The notes beneath the pieces are model-generated. The model was not told the origin of the DNA, made no database searches, and saw nothing but the letters and a program-made list of their open reading frames with translations. This document shows positions 50,301-60,991 of a DNA stretch of 64,000 nucleotides, one piece after another (position 1 is the stretch's first letter; each line of letters begins with the position of its first letter). Source of the stretch: Dolomedes plantarius (Eukaryota > Arthropoda > Arachnida > Araneae > Dolomedidae). The translations under genes and the position numbers were made by a program. Location: contig OU015503.1 of assembly GCA_907164885.2 (NCBI GenBank), forward strand, positions 69,130,780 through 69,194,779, given 5' to 3'.

Positions 50301-50388
50301 ACCCCCTTAATGGCCATTCTTACATACGGGGTATGAAATTTCCCGTTCTTTAGAGGGACTCTGAAAAATGGGCCCCGTAAGCTAAAGG
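49971..50388 (-). mobile_element. TTAA-flanked MITE with internal microsatellites, copy 2
   Basis: Shares its left TTAA (49967-49970) with the preceding repeat and ends before TTAA 50389-50392. Left tip CCTTTTCCTTACGGGGTGGG, right tip the complement of CCTTTAGCTTACGGGGCCC, i.e. the reverse orientation of 43115-43477. Two (TA)n tracts (50026-50092, 50225-50297) flank a smaller nested element. Confidence 0.82.
50094..50224. mobile_element. 131-bp MITE nested in a TA tract
   Basis: Starts CAGTGGCGCCTTGGAGGGGG and ends with the complement of CAGTGAAGCACGCAGGGGG, TA tracts on both sides. Terminal repeats are short and imperfect; interior AT-rich. Superfamily unclear. Confidence 0.55.
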
Positions 50389-50444
50389 TTAATAGCAAGG
50401 AAAATGTCTAGCTGCGTTTCACAATATCATACGAAATGAATATA

Positions 50445-51854
50445 CTCTGCTGGCCACTGTAAATGCAACACCCTTAAGGAAACATGCAAATAACATGAAA
50501 TTTAAAACATGCATTAGCGGAGGTGAGATATGCAAATGATTAGAATTTCAGCGCAGACGCACATAACGAGCGCCTGTGGCGCCACTTCAAAGCGCTATTT
50601 AAGGCTTGGAGTTTTCGACGATTTCAAGTTCGGCAATTGTGTTTTTCTTGTGTTTTTTTCAAAAAAAGATCAATTATGCCTCGTCGAAAACAGCGATCAT
50701 CTTTTGATCACGTATTCGAGATCGACAGAGGAAGGATAGTGGCCTACCGAGATTGTGGATTATCTTTCAGGGAAATCGGTAGTCGTGTTGGACGAAACCA
50801 AACAACTGTAATGAGGATATGTGATCGTTGGATGCAGGAGGGTACGACGGACAGGCGTGTCCGATCGCATCCACCTCAGCGCACCACTTCACGTGATGAC
50901 AGGCAAATTGTGCGCATGGCAGTGACGGATCGCTCAGTCACATCACGAACCATAGCACAGCACATGCAGTCTGTAACGCATCCTCCAGTGTCTGCGCGTA
51001 CCATTCGACCTGCCGTTTACAGCAGAGTGGTCTGTCCGCAAGACGTCTATTGATTTGTCTACCCTTGACGCAGAACCACAGACGTCTCCGCCGCCACTGG
51101 TGCGATGACAGAAGGATGTGGACGGCAGAATGGAATGAAATTGTCTTTACTGACGAGTCACGCTTCTGTCTGCAACACCACGATGGTCGCATTCGAGTCT
51201 GGGGACACCGTGGAGAGAGGATGCTGAACAGCTGCATTATGCAACGCAACACTGGTCCTGCACCGGGTATTATGGTATGGAGCGGTATTGGATATCACTC
51301 TCGCACACCTCTAGTACGCATTGCCGGTACTTTAAACAGCCAGCGCTACATCTCCGAGGTGTTGGAGCCAGTTGTCCTTCCTTGCCTTCAGGGCTTGCCG
51401 ACAGCCATATTTCAACAGGATAATGCGCGACCACACGTGGCACGTATTGTCCAACGGTTCTCCGTCAATCGTCAGATTGAATTGCTTCCCTGGCCGCCTC
51501 GCTCTCCGGATCTTTCGCCGATAGAAAACATGTGGTCCATGGTTGCTCTACGATTGACACAGATTCCATCCCCAGCTGCCACAGCAGATCAACTTTGGCA
51601 ACGTGTGGAAGCTGCTTGGTCTGCTGTACCCCAAGAACTCATCCAAAGTCTCTTTGAATCAATGCCGAGGCGTGTGGCAGCGGTTATCTCCAACAATGGC
51701 GGCTACTCTGGCTACTGATTTTGGCAGGAACCACACTTCACAGAAGTCTATAAATTTAATCATTTGATACTTGGTCAACATGTTATCTACAAAATAAATT
51801 TTGTTGTGATATCTCTTGTCTTTCTTGGTGTTGCAATTTGGGTGGCCAGCAGTG
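50445..51854 (+). mobile_element. Tc1-like transposon, one frameshift from intact
   Basis: 1410 bp flanked by TA. Tips CTCTGCTGGCCACTGTAAATG and the complement of CACTGCTGGCCACCCAAATTG are inverted repeats, extending to GCAACACC about 25 bp in. It contains a transposase gene on the plus strand. GC content is visibly higher than the surroundings, suggesting recent arrival. Confidence 0.93.
50676..51718 (+). pseudogene. Tc1 transposase, DD34E, single frameshift
   Basis: Starts MPRRKQRSSFDHVFEIDRGR. The N-terminal paired-like helix-turn-helix (RIVAYRDCGLSFREIGSRVG), a GRPR-hook-like basic linker and the second DNA-binding helix end near 51010. There a short indel (a net two-base gain around CGACCTGCCG) shifts the frame. 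The catalytic domain continues at 51050 in the next frame: FTDESRF (first Asp), FQQDNARPHVA (second Asp) and SPDLSPIENMW (Glu), with 34 residues between the last two, the DD34E signature of Tc1. The C-terminus NNGGYSGY and stop look natural. Length of both parts together is about 345 residues, normal for Tc1. Confidence 0.93.
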
Positions 51855-52419
51855 TATATATAATTCTTTAGTGACAGAGAAGAAGCTAAATTTTACAGTC
51901 ATTTTAAACATTACGTTAATCATTGTAAATAATATATATATTGGATATTTTTCATGTGAGACAAATACTGATTTTTTGTTCACATTTCAGTGTGACGTTT
52001 ATTTATGTAGTAAAGACTATTTAATTTTTCTCCAAGAGCTAATGTATGTAAAAGTTAACCCCTTCCTTCTCTCTCGTATCAAAATTACGGTGTGATGTTT
52101 CGTCTTCTATTTCCGGGCTAGAGTGTTTAAAAAGTAACGCACCAAAAATATTAAAACAATCCATTTCATTTACCCTGAAAATTTTTTATTTCTTATTTTA
52201 AATACCAGATGGCAGCCCCATACTATAGTTGGGGATGGGTTTTTCTAAAACTAGATGTGGCAGATCAAGAAATAAATAGAATCTCCTGGAAAAAATAGGC
52301 ACTTTTATTACCTTTTTTTTCTTGAAAATTATGCGATTGTTAAAATGTTAACGTTAAAATCATAGTAAATTGCTAAAGAATACTTTATTTCCATCAATAT
52401 TTATATATGATGGAAATAT
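51855..52419. other. Unassigned AT-rich DNA
   Basis: A chance frame at 51838-52095 and nothing recognised. Confidence 0.4.
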
Positions 52420-52540
52420 TTTAATATTTTTAAGGTAAATTTTATTTACCTTAAAAATATTAAGGTAAATAAAATTTACCTTAATATTTAAATATTTTTA
52501 AATATTTTAATATTTTTAAGGTAAATTTTATTTAAATATC
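52420..52540. repeat. Compound palindrome of AAGGTAAAT motifs
   Basis: AAGGTAAATTTTATTTACCTT and its reverse complement follow each other, and a third half-copy lies at about 52517-52530, with TTTTAATATTTTT spacers. Forms alternative hairpins. Confidence 0.8.
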
Positions 52541-52613
52541 CATTAGAGTTACTTATTTTCATTTCAGGCAATGATTAAACATTCAAGTATAGCTCCACAG
52601 TATTTAATAATGT

Positions 52614-53080
52614 TGGTTTATGGCTGCTGGGTAGTAACCCTATTGGATTCGCTCACCTTAATGTTAACCTATGGAGAAAATTTTTCCATAGGTTACCATT
52701 GAGGTGAGCGAATCCAATAGGGTTAGTAGTCCAAGGATTGCCGACTTGGATTGAAAGATTATTTTTTATTGTACTCCGTAAAAGATAGAAAGAAATTTTA
52801 CACCTTGAGGTATTTTACATTTACTAACAACAATGCAAATAATACTTTAAAAGTTGAATTATTCGAGAAAAAATCTAGTACAGTGTGTTTGAAACTCTCA
52901 TCATTTCCTTTGGTGGCCGAAATTTATAAAAGGAATCCTCTTTGAATGTGCTGAGAAGTTCAGGCTATCTAAAAACACCATTATTATAGGATTATCAGCA
53001 TTTATGTAGCTGTAAATATTAGACACATTTTTTCCATAGGTTAACATTGTGGTGAGCGACTCCTGTAGGTTATGTCCAAT
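52614..53080 (+). repeat. TIR-bearing dispersed repeat, copy 2, with fused terminal hairpin
   Basis: The left end 52635-52673 (AACCCTATTGGATTCGCTCA...) is mirrored at once by 52686-52724 with about two mismatches, making a 39-bp-arm hairpin. The body then follows (CCAAGGATTGCCGACTTGGA, GTACTCCGTAAAAGATAGAA) as in 21600-22010. A further degraded right end, CCATAGGTTAACATTGTGGTGAGCG, lies at about 53033-53057. So three terminal repeats are present where two are expected. Confidence 0.7.
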
Positions 53081-53096
53081 ACGGCAAGTCCAGAAG

Positions 53097-53436
53097 GGTG
53101 GGTCCAGTAGGGTAAGTACAACAGGGTAAGTTCAATAGGGTAAGTTCAATAGGGTGAGTACAATAGGGTGATTACAATAGGGTGAGTACAATAGGGTAAG
53201 TACAATAGGGTGAGTACAATAGGGTAAGTACAATAGGGTAAGTACAATAGGGTGAGTACAATAGGGTGAGTACTATAAGGTAAGTTCAATAGGGTAAGTA
53301 CAATAGGGTAAGTACAATAGGGTGAGTACAATAGGGTGAGTACAATAGGGTGAGTACAATAGGGTGAGTACAAGAAGGTAAGTACAATAGGGTAAGTACA
53401 ATAGGGTAAGTACAATAGGGTAAGTACAATAGGGTA
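53097..53436 (+). repeat. 14-bp minisatellite GGGTRAGTACAATA, about 24 copies
   Basis: Units alternate between GGGTAAGTACAATA and GGGTGAGTACAATA, with TTCAATA variants in the left part and one AAGAAGGTAA variant. Each unit contains AG/GGTRAGT, close to a consensus 5-prime splice site in plus orientation. The minus frame 53415-53146 is only the translation of the repeat. There are no unique spacers. Confidence 0.95.
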
Positions 53437-53741
53437 AGATAATTTTACTAAGTTACAAATTTACGATCTTAATAAATGTTTTTTAAAATAACTATTCGTC
53501 TTTGATCATGTCTTTAAAAAGTTGTGCCTATAAGAAAAATTTAAACGTTTGTAAAATATTTCAATAAAGACATTACAGCGAAATAATTGAAATACAATAT
53601 CAAAATTCGGCCATCTGCGAGTCCAGCACTGTGTAATGTTTTTATTACTGTGAACTATAATGAGGTATTCAACGAACACAATTTTGTAGTTCTAAATTAG
53701 AATTCAAATTCCCTCCTTCCTCTTCAAATTGTTAATAATTA
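53437..53741. other. Unassigned AT-rich DNA
   Basis: Nothing recognised. Confidence 0.4.
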
Positions 53742-54315
53742 CTAGTTGATACCCGTCAAAACATGAAGGCTAAATAGTAAATAAATGTACTAATACACAA
53801 ATTATACTCAACACATCATTGCCAAATGTTGAAAATCATAATAATGCGCAGAAACAAATTAATGTTTATGCGGCCTCAGGCTTAATGAGTATCTAAAGCC
53901 ATATTTAAAAATGTCACTGAGCATGCGCAGAAAGCAAATTTTTAATTGTAAATTATCTCTAATTAAACAGCGCGAAATAAACAATTCTATCAGGTTTAAT
54001 CTTATATTTCACAAATGTAATTATCATAAAAATAAAAATGGCTAGAGAGACTTCTCGGCATTGAAACATGTTACTGAGCATGCGCATTAACTGTGAGTTT
54101 CTAAAGCCAGATTGAAACATGCCACTCAGTATGCGCAGAAATCAAATTTCAACTGTAAATTATAACTCATTAATAAAAAGTGCAGTTACAAAATCCAAAT
54201 TTGACAAATCTACAGATTACAATCTTTCGTTTAAGACCAAAATGAAGTAAATTTATGCAGTAGTTTTCTCTCACGGACTGCCCAAAAAGTCGGCTTAGCA
54301 ACTTAAATATATAGA
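53742..54315 (-). mobile_element. Helitron-2, second complete-ended copy
   Basis: 574 bp. On the minus strand it starts TCTATATATTTAAGTTGCTA at 54315 and ends GACGGGTATCAACTAG at 53742, between A and T. Matches 23503-24113 throughout, including the internal GAGCATGCGCAGAAA repeats. The 3-prime hairpin segment differs (GCCTTCATGTTTTGACGGG). Confidence 0.82.
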
Positions 54316-55276
54316 TAATAAACTGCTTTGTTTGAAAGCGTGCACAATGATGTCATCGAAAGAGTTTTGACAGAAACGTAGGTATGCATTAAAAACGGGT
54401 TTATTATGACAGATCAGCTTTACCTTTAGATTTTTTGACAGCACCTATGCTTCAATGCAAAGGTGTCGACCAATATCTCCTTAGAATTTGGAAGAAATTG
54501 TTTTCGATTCATCCAAAATTCTGCAGCAAGCCATTTTATCAAATACAGTCACTGTGTCACAGAAAATCCTTCCGAAATTGAATTGTATCACGTAGTAAAA
54601 ATTTAAAGCTTTTTTTATGCTTAAATGTTTTCAGAAATGTATTTCCCATTAATAACAATTAATATTATGGAAAACCAACTGTAATAAATGCTTCGAAAGG
54701 ATCTGGATAGTCAGAGGAAATCATTAAACATATACTGAATGAAATAGGCAAAAAAATAGTGAAATTACATGGCGGACCATAAATGCTGAATTTAAGAAAC
54801 GGAGTTCAACATATGCGTTAGATATTGGCTAGAGAGCAAAATGTACTAAGAAAGTTCAATAAGGGAACAACATAAGGGTTAATTTACACTACATAGGGAA
54901 AAAGGGTATGGCAAAATATTAATCCAACCTCAAAGACACTGAAAAAGCAAAATTAAAATATATTTATAAAATATTACATTGGTGATAAAAAAGTCATAAA
55001 AATTTTAATAATAAAAAAGTAGTTATAGAAAAAAATAAAATAAGGTTTGGAGTTATGGAAAATTTGTATTTGGGCATATATTAGGTAAAACAATTGACAT
55101 AGATAAAAAAGATTATACAATAACTAAACAGCTTTTTGATTTAGTGTTCTCAAATATGTTACTCTACATTAGAGAGTATTCTATGTTAGAGATTTCCTTG
55201 GCAATCTAGGCTACGACGCTTCCTGTTTTAAAGCTCTTCTTTATACATACTATTGGGTACACATAGGTGGGTGTAA
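54316..55276. other. Unassigned AT-rich DNA
   Basis: No reading frame of note, no matched repeat. A 26-bp (TA)n follows at 55277-55300. Confidence 0.4.
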
Positions 55277-55302
55277 TATATATATATATATATATATATT
55301 TA

Positions 55303-56120
55303 TCTATATATATAAAAGAGGTTGTCTGTTTGTTTGTCCGCTATAGAATCATAGACTGTTTCACTCACAGGGACCAGATTCGGCACAGTTAATATTTAGG
55401 ACCCGAGAAACTTAAATCAGCAAAAACGAAGTTCGGGTCTCAATTAGTTTTTTTAAAATTAATTTTTAATGATTTTTTGTGCCCGTAAGAGGTGCGAGGT
55501 ACCCCCTGTGGATACAGACGTTCAGTGAAATCCGAACCTATCCCTCTTCCCCCGCGCGGGAGAAGAGGGGAGAGCTTCATGGTAATAAACTTTGGCCTGT
55601 TTATTACCTTGAAGCCTAACTGAGAGATAACGCACAGTCCAAACCGTTGGACATAAAAAGCTGAAAATTTGCATGGTGATTCTTCTATAGTGGAGTTTAT
55701 AGTGGAGGGGTGAACTGAGAAAGATTTTTGAAAAATTCTTCTTCGATTTTTTTAAAATTAAATTTTAAAGCTGATTTTCTAATATTTTTAAGTTTGCATT
55801 TAAAATGATAATCCAAGAGTTATCAAATTTATATCACGAGAAATATCATAAAAATTCCTTTAAAACGAAATCTTTTTCGAATCTTTACCTACCTCCCTTT
55901 TCTGATTTTTGATGAATTTTTAAAGATTAATTTTTAGAATGTAATTTATGAAATGCTGATCACGTGGTTTCTTTTCTTTTTGTGATACTTTAAATTAATT
56001 TTGCGTTACGTGCATAACAACGAAATAAATTGACAAAAGAAATATTAAAATACGGTAAAAAATAAAATTTAACCACTGGACTAACTGAGATGGGAGTTTT
56101 TTATGAATGCAGTTCAAATA
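55303..56120 (+). mobile_element. Helitron-1-like 5-prime portion, copy e
   Basis: Starts TCTATATATATAAAAGAGG after an A, a typical Helitron 5-prime end. The first 300 bp differ from the 31318 copy and contain a GC-rich hairpin (CCCTCTTCCCCCGCGCGGG, then AGAAGAGGG) near 55548-55573. From about 55620 the Helitron-1 body follows: GATAACGCACAGTCCAAACC, CTGATCACGTGGTTTCTTTTC and TAACAACGAAATAAATTGAC. The 3-prime CTAG end is not found. Possibly a chimaera of two Helitron families. Confidence 0.65.
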
Positions 56121-56818
56121 AGTATGTTTTAACACAACTTTCCCAGCTCTGCTTTTCGTCCTTTGTTATTTGCAGTTTTTCTCATCGCTTGAACCGATTT
56201 ACAATTTTCTTTTTCAACGGTTTTTGGCCTTGAGAAAATTAAAAACCGATACGGTTTATGGCCTGTCGACAATAAAAAACCGAATCACCAAAGTAAGGAA
56301 AATAGGCATCATGTGAAATCGCTCCCTTCTTTGAATAGATAAAGGGGATAATGTATTTTTCACTTTACCTCTTGGGTGATGCGGAAAAAAGTGCGTCTCT
56401 TGGGTGTTGTTGAACAAACTGAGCTTTTAAGGGAAAAATAAATAATAAAGGCAAATGTAAATTATAAAACTTATTTCTAATTAAACAGTGGATCAAACAA
56501 ATCTAATAAATCTAATTAAACAGTATCTAACAAATATAATTTAGCAGTAAACTTATTCAATCCAAACGTGCGAATCACGCAACACTGTGTTATTAATTCT
56601 CAATAAAATCAGACGTATAATCAGACGAAGGTCCGCAAGCTCAAAGTTTCTTTCTTTGTTATTGTTTGTATATCATTTCAGTAGAAACGCGCCAAGCGCA
56701 ATTTGTCTAGCCAGATGAACATGAAGAGCGATGGGTGCAGCCCAGTATTTTTTTGATGGAATGCATCAACATTTTTATATCTATATATCTACCCGGGCAT
56801 CGCCGGGCAATAATGCCA
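56121..56818. other. Unassigned DNA; hairpin CCCGGGCATCGCCGGGC at its right end
   Basis: Mostly without recognisable features. At 56792-56808 a GC-rich self-complementary motif stands next to the following TA tract and may be the 3-prime tip of another element, since such motifs end several repeat families. Unproven. Confidence 0.4.

Positions 56819-56891
<73 letters not shown>
56819..56891. repeat. (TA)n microsatellite
   Basis: About 72 bp of TA between the hairpin motif and an LTR-like block. Confidence 0.95.
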
Positions 56892-56894
<3 letters not shown>

Positions 56895-57353
56895 CACGGT
56901 GCTTACACCACGTAACCTTTAACTAAAAGGTTAATCTATAAGCAGTCATCAAAGTAGGCTTGTGGCAAAGAACTAGTTAAACATTAATTAAAAAACTAAC
57001 CAACCCAGCTAAAACGGCATTCCCTTCATTCTCATCTCACGACACGCGACGCGACCTCGTCCAACGGCGGGCAACTCTAATCTATCCTTTGTTCTTTTTT
57101 CTCGCTTATGCAAAGGCGCGGGCGTCAGTCAGCGTTCTGTGACCGATGATTCACTCTCATGCTCTATCAAACATTCGAGAATGTGACGCAATGCTTTGCG
57201 ATTCGCTCAAGGTCTCTCTTAACCCGAGAGATTGAAAGCGTACTCCTGTGTTAATAAATAGTGCATTTCTCATAGTAAGTTACCGTTTAACGCTAATTTG
57301 CCTAATTTTAACTCAATGAAATTTGGTTAATTACAGATTACGTTCCTAACACA
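56892..57353 (+). mobile_element. Probable solo LTR
   Basis: About 460 bp from TGACACGGTGCTTACACC to CCTAACACA, with TA repeat on both sides, clearly GC-richer than its flanks (GCGACGCGACCTCGTCC segment). AATAAATAG near 57253 could be a polyadenylation signal in plus orientation. No internal retroelement sequence. It could be another element type inserted in the TA tract. Confidence 0.5.
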
Positions 57354-57354
57354 C

Positions 57355-57411
<57 letters not shown>
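57354..57411. repeat. (TA)n-(TG)n microsatellite
   Basis: About 24 bp TA and about 15 TG units, between the LTR-like block and a MITE. Confidence 0.95.
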
Positions 57412-57573
57412 CAGTGGAATCTCGATCTATCGACCGATTGAAATGAACAATAAATGCTGGAAAACAATAGATGTGGAAACAAAACAAAGCAATATGATCG
57501 TTGGGACTGGATAAAAGGAACGACACATGCGGAAAACCGATGGATCCGAAAACGATCGATCGAGATTCCACTG
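57412..57573. mobile_element. 162-bp pogo/mariner-type MITE
   Basis: Left tip CAGTGGAATCTCGATCTATCG, right tip the complement of CAGTGGAATCTCGATCGATCG: near-perfect 21-bp inverted repeats flanked by TA. The interior has no coding potential. CAGTGGAATCTCG tips are typical of Tigger-like MITEs. Confidence 0.85.
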
Positions 57574-57605
<32 letters not shown>

Positions 57606-57606
57606 A
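57574..57606. repeat. (TA)n microsatellite at MITE end
   Basis: About 30 bp of TA with one TG, starting at the MITE right tip. Confidence 0.9.
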
Positions 57607-58034
57607 TTTGAGTGCTAGTTTTTACGTCCGGCATACTTGTACACTATACATTAATAAAAGCGTAAAAATTCAAAATGCACAAATATAGATGCAGATAAAC
57701 TTAATCGTATTCTTAAATTTAAAGAAAGAGAAAAATACATTTAAGAAGACATTGGTTTAAAATTTAAATCTTTAGGATTTAGCGACACAATTTTAAACGA
57801 CCAATGATTAAACGCTCCATTGAAAGCAAAATACTGCCACTTTTTCCGCCATTTGTATTGAAAACACAGAAAATATGTTTCTCACCCACAGGAAAAAACC
57901 AAATTATACATGCGTAACGTCATACTAAATGTAGCAGTAGATGATCTGGAAATGTCCCATTAAAAGCATCCAGTGTGTCCCGTTAACTACCCACGCCAAG
58001 GTTTTTATCGCTTTCCAGGAAGTAATCGAAATTA
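57607..58034. other. Unassigned DNA
   Basis: No reading frame or matched repeat. Confidence 0.4.
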
Positions 58035-58440
58035 ATGGACCAGTTTATTGATTTAATCATTTACGCAGGGCCAAAAAAAACAAAAACCGAGCGCATTTAT
58101 TTGCGTCGATTGAGGCTGGATGATCCCTTAATCGGCAAAAGTTCAAACTTGAAATATACTGCCAAGAGTAAAATTCATCATCTGGGAGAGGGAATAATTG
58201 AAAGTCCAGTAATTGAAAATACAATTTGCAACATTCTGGAATTTGTAGTAAAGGTCTCCTCACGGCGATGCGTTTTTCAATTTTTAAGATTGCCAGCCAA
58301 ACTTTCCCCGTACGACGATGCTTGTAAATTCAAACGTTTTTTGATGTCTTTTCTGGTAATCACAGTAAAGTTATTCTGACATTAGGTATTCTGTAGCCAT
58401 TTTCTACATAGAATTCCAATCCATATTTTTAATCTCTATT
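58035..58440 (+). repeat. Local dispersed repeat D, copy 1, containing a 114-codon frame
   Basis: The frame 58035-58379 has no recognised domain. The segment AATTGAAAATACAATTTGC...GCCAGCCAAACTTTCCCCG recurs at 58870-59000 and, shorter, at 61573-61725. CGTAATCAC-type ends recur at 60784-60850. Because the frame is not kept in these relatives, I treat this as a decayed element, not a gene. Confidence 0.5.
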
Positions 58441-58450
58441 CCTGTATAGA

Positions 58451-58760
<310 letters not shown>

Positions 58761-58849
58761 AAATTCTGTCATTATATTTTCTCTATATACTTTCTACATA
58801 CAATTTCTATCCATTTTTTATACATTTTTCTATATTGATGGTGAAAATA

Positions 58850-59040
58850 ATTCATCGTCAAGAGTAATTTAAAATTCAGAAATTGAAAATACAATTTTCT
58901 GTATTATGGAGTTGGCGTAAAGGTTACGAAGCTACGTTTTCCTTTTTAGGATCGCTAGTCAAAATTCCCCGTTGCTACAGAAAGTCGTTCGAAATTTATG
59001 GAAACGATTTTGATAGTTAAGTTTTATGTATAAATGCCGT
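58850..59040 (+). repeat. Local dispersed repeat D, copy 2
   Basis: AGAGTAATTTAAAATTCAG, AAATTGAAAATACAATTTTC and CGCTAGTCAAAATTCCCCG parallel 58165-58340. Confidence 0.5.
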
Positions 59041-59199
59041 ATTTTTTTAGGCGATTTCCTACTATCTGATAGCCATGGTTCTCGACAATTGCTCTAGCTC
59101 GAATTTTGCATGAAAGTAAACTTTCTTAGTACTTGTAAGGTATACATAAGATTCGATTCACAAGAATCGAACTTTTGAGTGAATGAATTAAAGAAGCTG

Positions 59200-59520
59200 C
59201 TTGAGATATGCTAATTTCGGCATACGCGCTTGGTATAAATACCAAGCAGCTTGATTAGGTTGAAGAAGGTTTTGTTAAGGTTGATAGATAAGCCAGAGGG
59301 ATCTACGGGGTAAGCAGTTCCAGGTGTTAATCGGCGCTTGTGCTTAGCAGGCCCAAAATTTACGTAGCAGAACTGCTGGTTTGACTCTCTGCTGGTTTGT
59401 GAGTATGGCAAAGTGTATTTTTATTGAATGCTAATATATATATATTCCGTACAAGTAGTACGTATGCTTATTGCTGTAAAAGCAAATTCTATATGTGCAA
59501 CGAATTCAATAAACATTGTT
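59200..59520 (+). promoter_or_regulatory. Promoter-like block with palindromic TATA box
   Basis: GCTTGGTATAAATACCAAGC (59228-59247) is an inverted repeat centred on TATAAATA. Moderate GC content follows, and an AATAAAC occurs at about 59508. This is the order of a transcription unit or an LTR, but I see no TG...CA ends and no matching copy. The minus frame 59411-59211 is not recognised. Confidence 0.3.
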
Positions 59521-59789
59521 TCATGTATAAACTGTGTTTGTATCAAATTCCTTTAGAGTGCCACTTCAAATTATATACGCCCAAGTGCGGGCAGAAGTGA
59601 GTTATATTCTCTACATACTGTCAAGTCAATTTTACTCCATTCCTCTTGGACCGTTTTCCAAAGTCCGTTCAGTATTCTTGGATACTGTTTTCCTAAGGCT
59701 CATTTTAGTAAACCGAAAGCGCAAAAGTCCATTGGAGAAGCGTCGAGTGATTTTACAGGTGTTTCATTAAATGGTTTCATTAATGGTGT

Positions 59790-60783
59790 TTCATTTCACT
59801 TTATTCCTGTTTCTGATTCTTTCTTTGCTAAATAAGCGGCAGTTGATTTAGACGTGTGACTAGAGGCTTTGTCCATATGAAACTCTAATTTATCAATGTC
59901 CTTTCCATATGAGGATTGAATTTCTTCTTCAAAAAATGGTTCTAAAATATTCTGCTGATAGTAGAGTGAATTAAGTTTGGATTTACTTGAGACTTTTTTG
60001 ATTTTTAATTTGTTGTTGGAACTAAATCCTGCAACTATCATGAATCCCATTGAGAACATTTCTGTACACTAACGAAGCCATTTCGTATGGTCATTCTCGC
60101 CATTTGAGTAATAGAAAAATTATCTTTTTTATTACAGTCACTTAAATACATCCGTGCCTCATCGAGTGTTACCACAAATTTACATTTTTCAGCAGCTAGG
60201 TGTTTTTCATATAATTTTCTACAATTTGTTTTTGCAACCGCAATATGCTTTGGCAAAATCAGATGAACTTCAGGTTTAAACATCTTTTTTAACTTCAAAT
60301 CGTTATGAATGGTTTTACTTACAGTGCCAGAAGACATTCCTCATTTCGATGCAATGGATCTTTGGGTCGGCGGATTCTCTTTTAGGATCAGAGACTTCAC
60401 TCTTGATATTTACGTACGTTCAAACAGTCTGAGGATGAGGTTTCGCGGCCATGTTTTCATATCTACTTGCTGTTAGACGTTTGTTTTCCTTTCATAACTA
60501 ATGTAATATAAATACCTTTTATTTGAAATGCCATGACCGAGATGTTTACACCGCTTTATAATTTGTTGACACGAATATTTCTCCCCGGAAAGCGCAGTTA
60601 CGGAACCTCCGTGCCATCTATCGATTTTAGGAGCCATTTTCAAAATAAATCTTCTATTTTACATTCCAATCAAAACAAAACAGTAGCAGGCGATTATTCT
60701 GTAGTTGCCAAATTTTTATCTCAAAATGCAACGGCCAAAAATAAATTGCAAAATCGTTTCCATTGAGTGAAAACGACCTTCTG
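59790..60783 (-). pseudogene. Second mariner-type transposase relic, 3-prime truncated
   Basis: Minus strand, starting after TA at 60784 with the tip CAGAAGGTCGTTTTCACTC. Recognisable pieces relative to the 25292 element are IIKRCKHLGHGISNK-like text near 60590, an ENPPTQRSIASK segment ended by a stop near 60345, and VVTLDEARMYLSDCNKKDN at 60170-60110 (first Asp; the usual S after E is A). The next frame has FSMGFMIVAGF and FHMDKASSHTSKS (second Asp). The third Asp region and the other terminal repeat are missing. Several stops and frameshifts; inactive. Same clade as the 25.3 kb element but a different family. Confidence 0.8.
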
Positions 60784-60991
60784 TATGTTAGTTAATCCAA
60801 AAGTTTTTGATCCTTTTGCCGGTAATCGCACCAATCCTATCAATAGTGTAAAATATAAGTTCAAAGTATTTCTGGCATCTTATTTTCTATATAGAATTTC
60901 TATCCATTTCTTTTCCATTTTCTAAGTGGAGGATTAATTAAATTATTCCCCTAGATATATCCCTATTTTGAGTCCAGTAAATATATATATA
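60784..60991 (+). repeat. Local dispersed repeat D, copy 3 (fragment)
   Basis: GTTAATCCAAAAGTTTTTGATCC and GCCGGTAATC parallel 61674-61715 (GTTAATCCAAAATATTTTAAATCC, CTCGTAATG). The rest of the interval is unassigned and ends in a short TA run. Confidence 0.45.

Noticed and set aside
50938..51252. Minus-strand frame across the Tc1 gene
   Set aside because: Antisense shadow of the transposase.
53097..53436. CRISPR-like regular repeat
   Set aside because: The 14-bp units are contiguous with no unique spacers, and the DNA is eukaryotic; it is a minisatellite.
58035..58379. Host gene of 114 codons
   Set aside because: Diverged copies of the same DNA at 58.87 and 61.6 kb do not keep the frame, so it looks like part of a decayed repeat.
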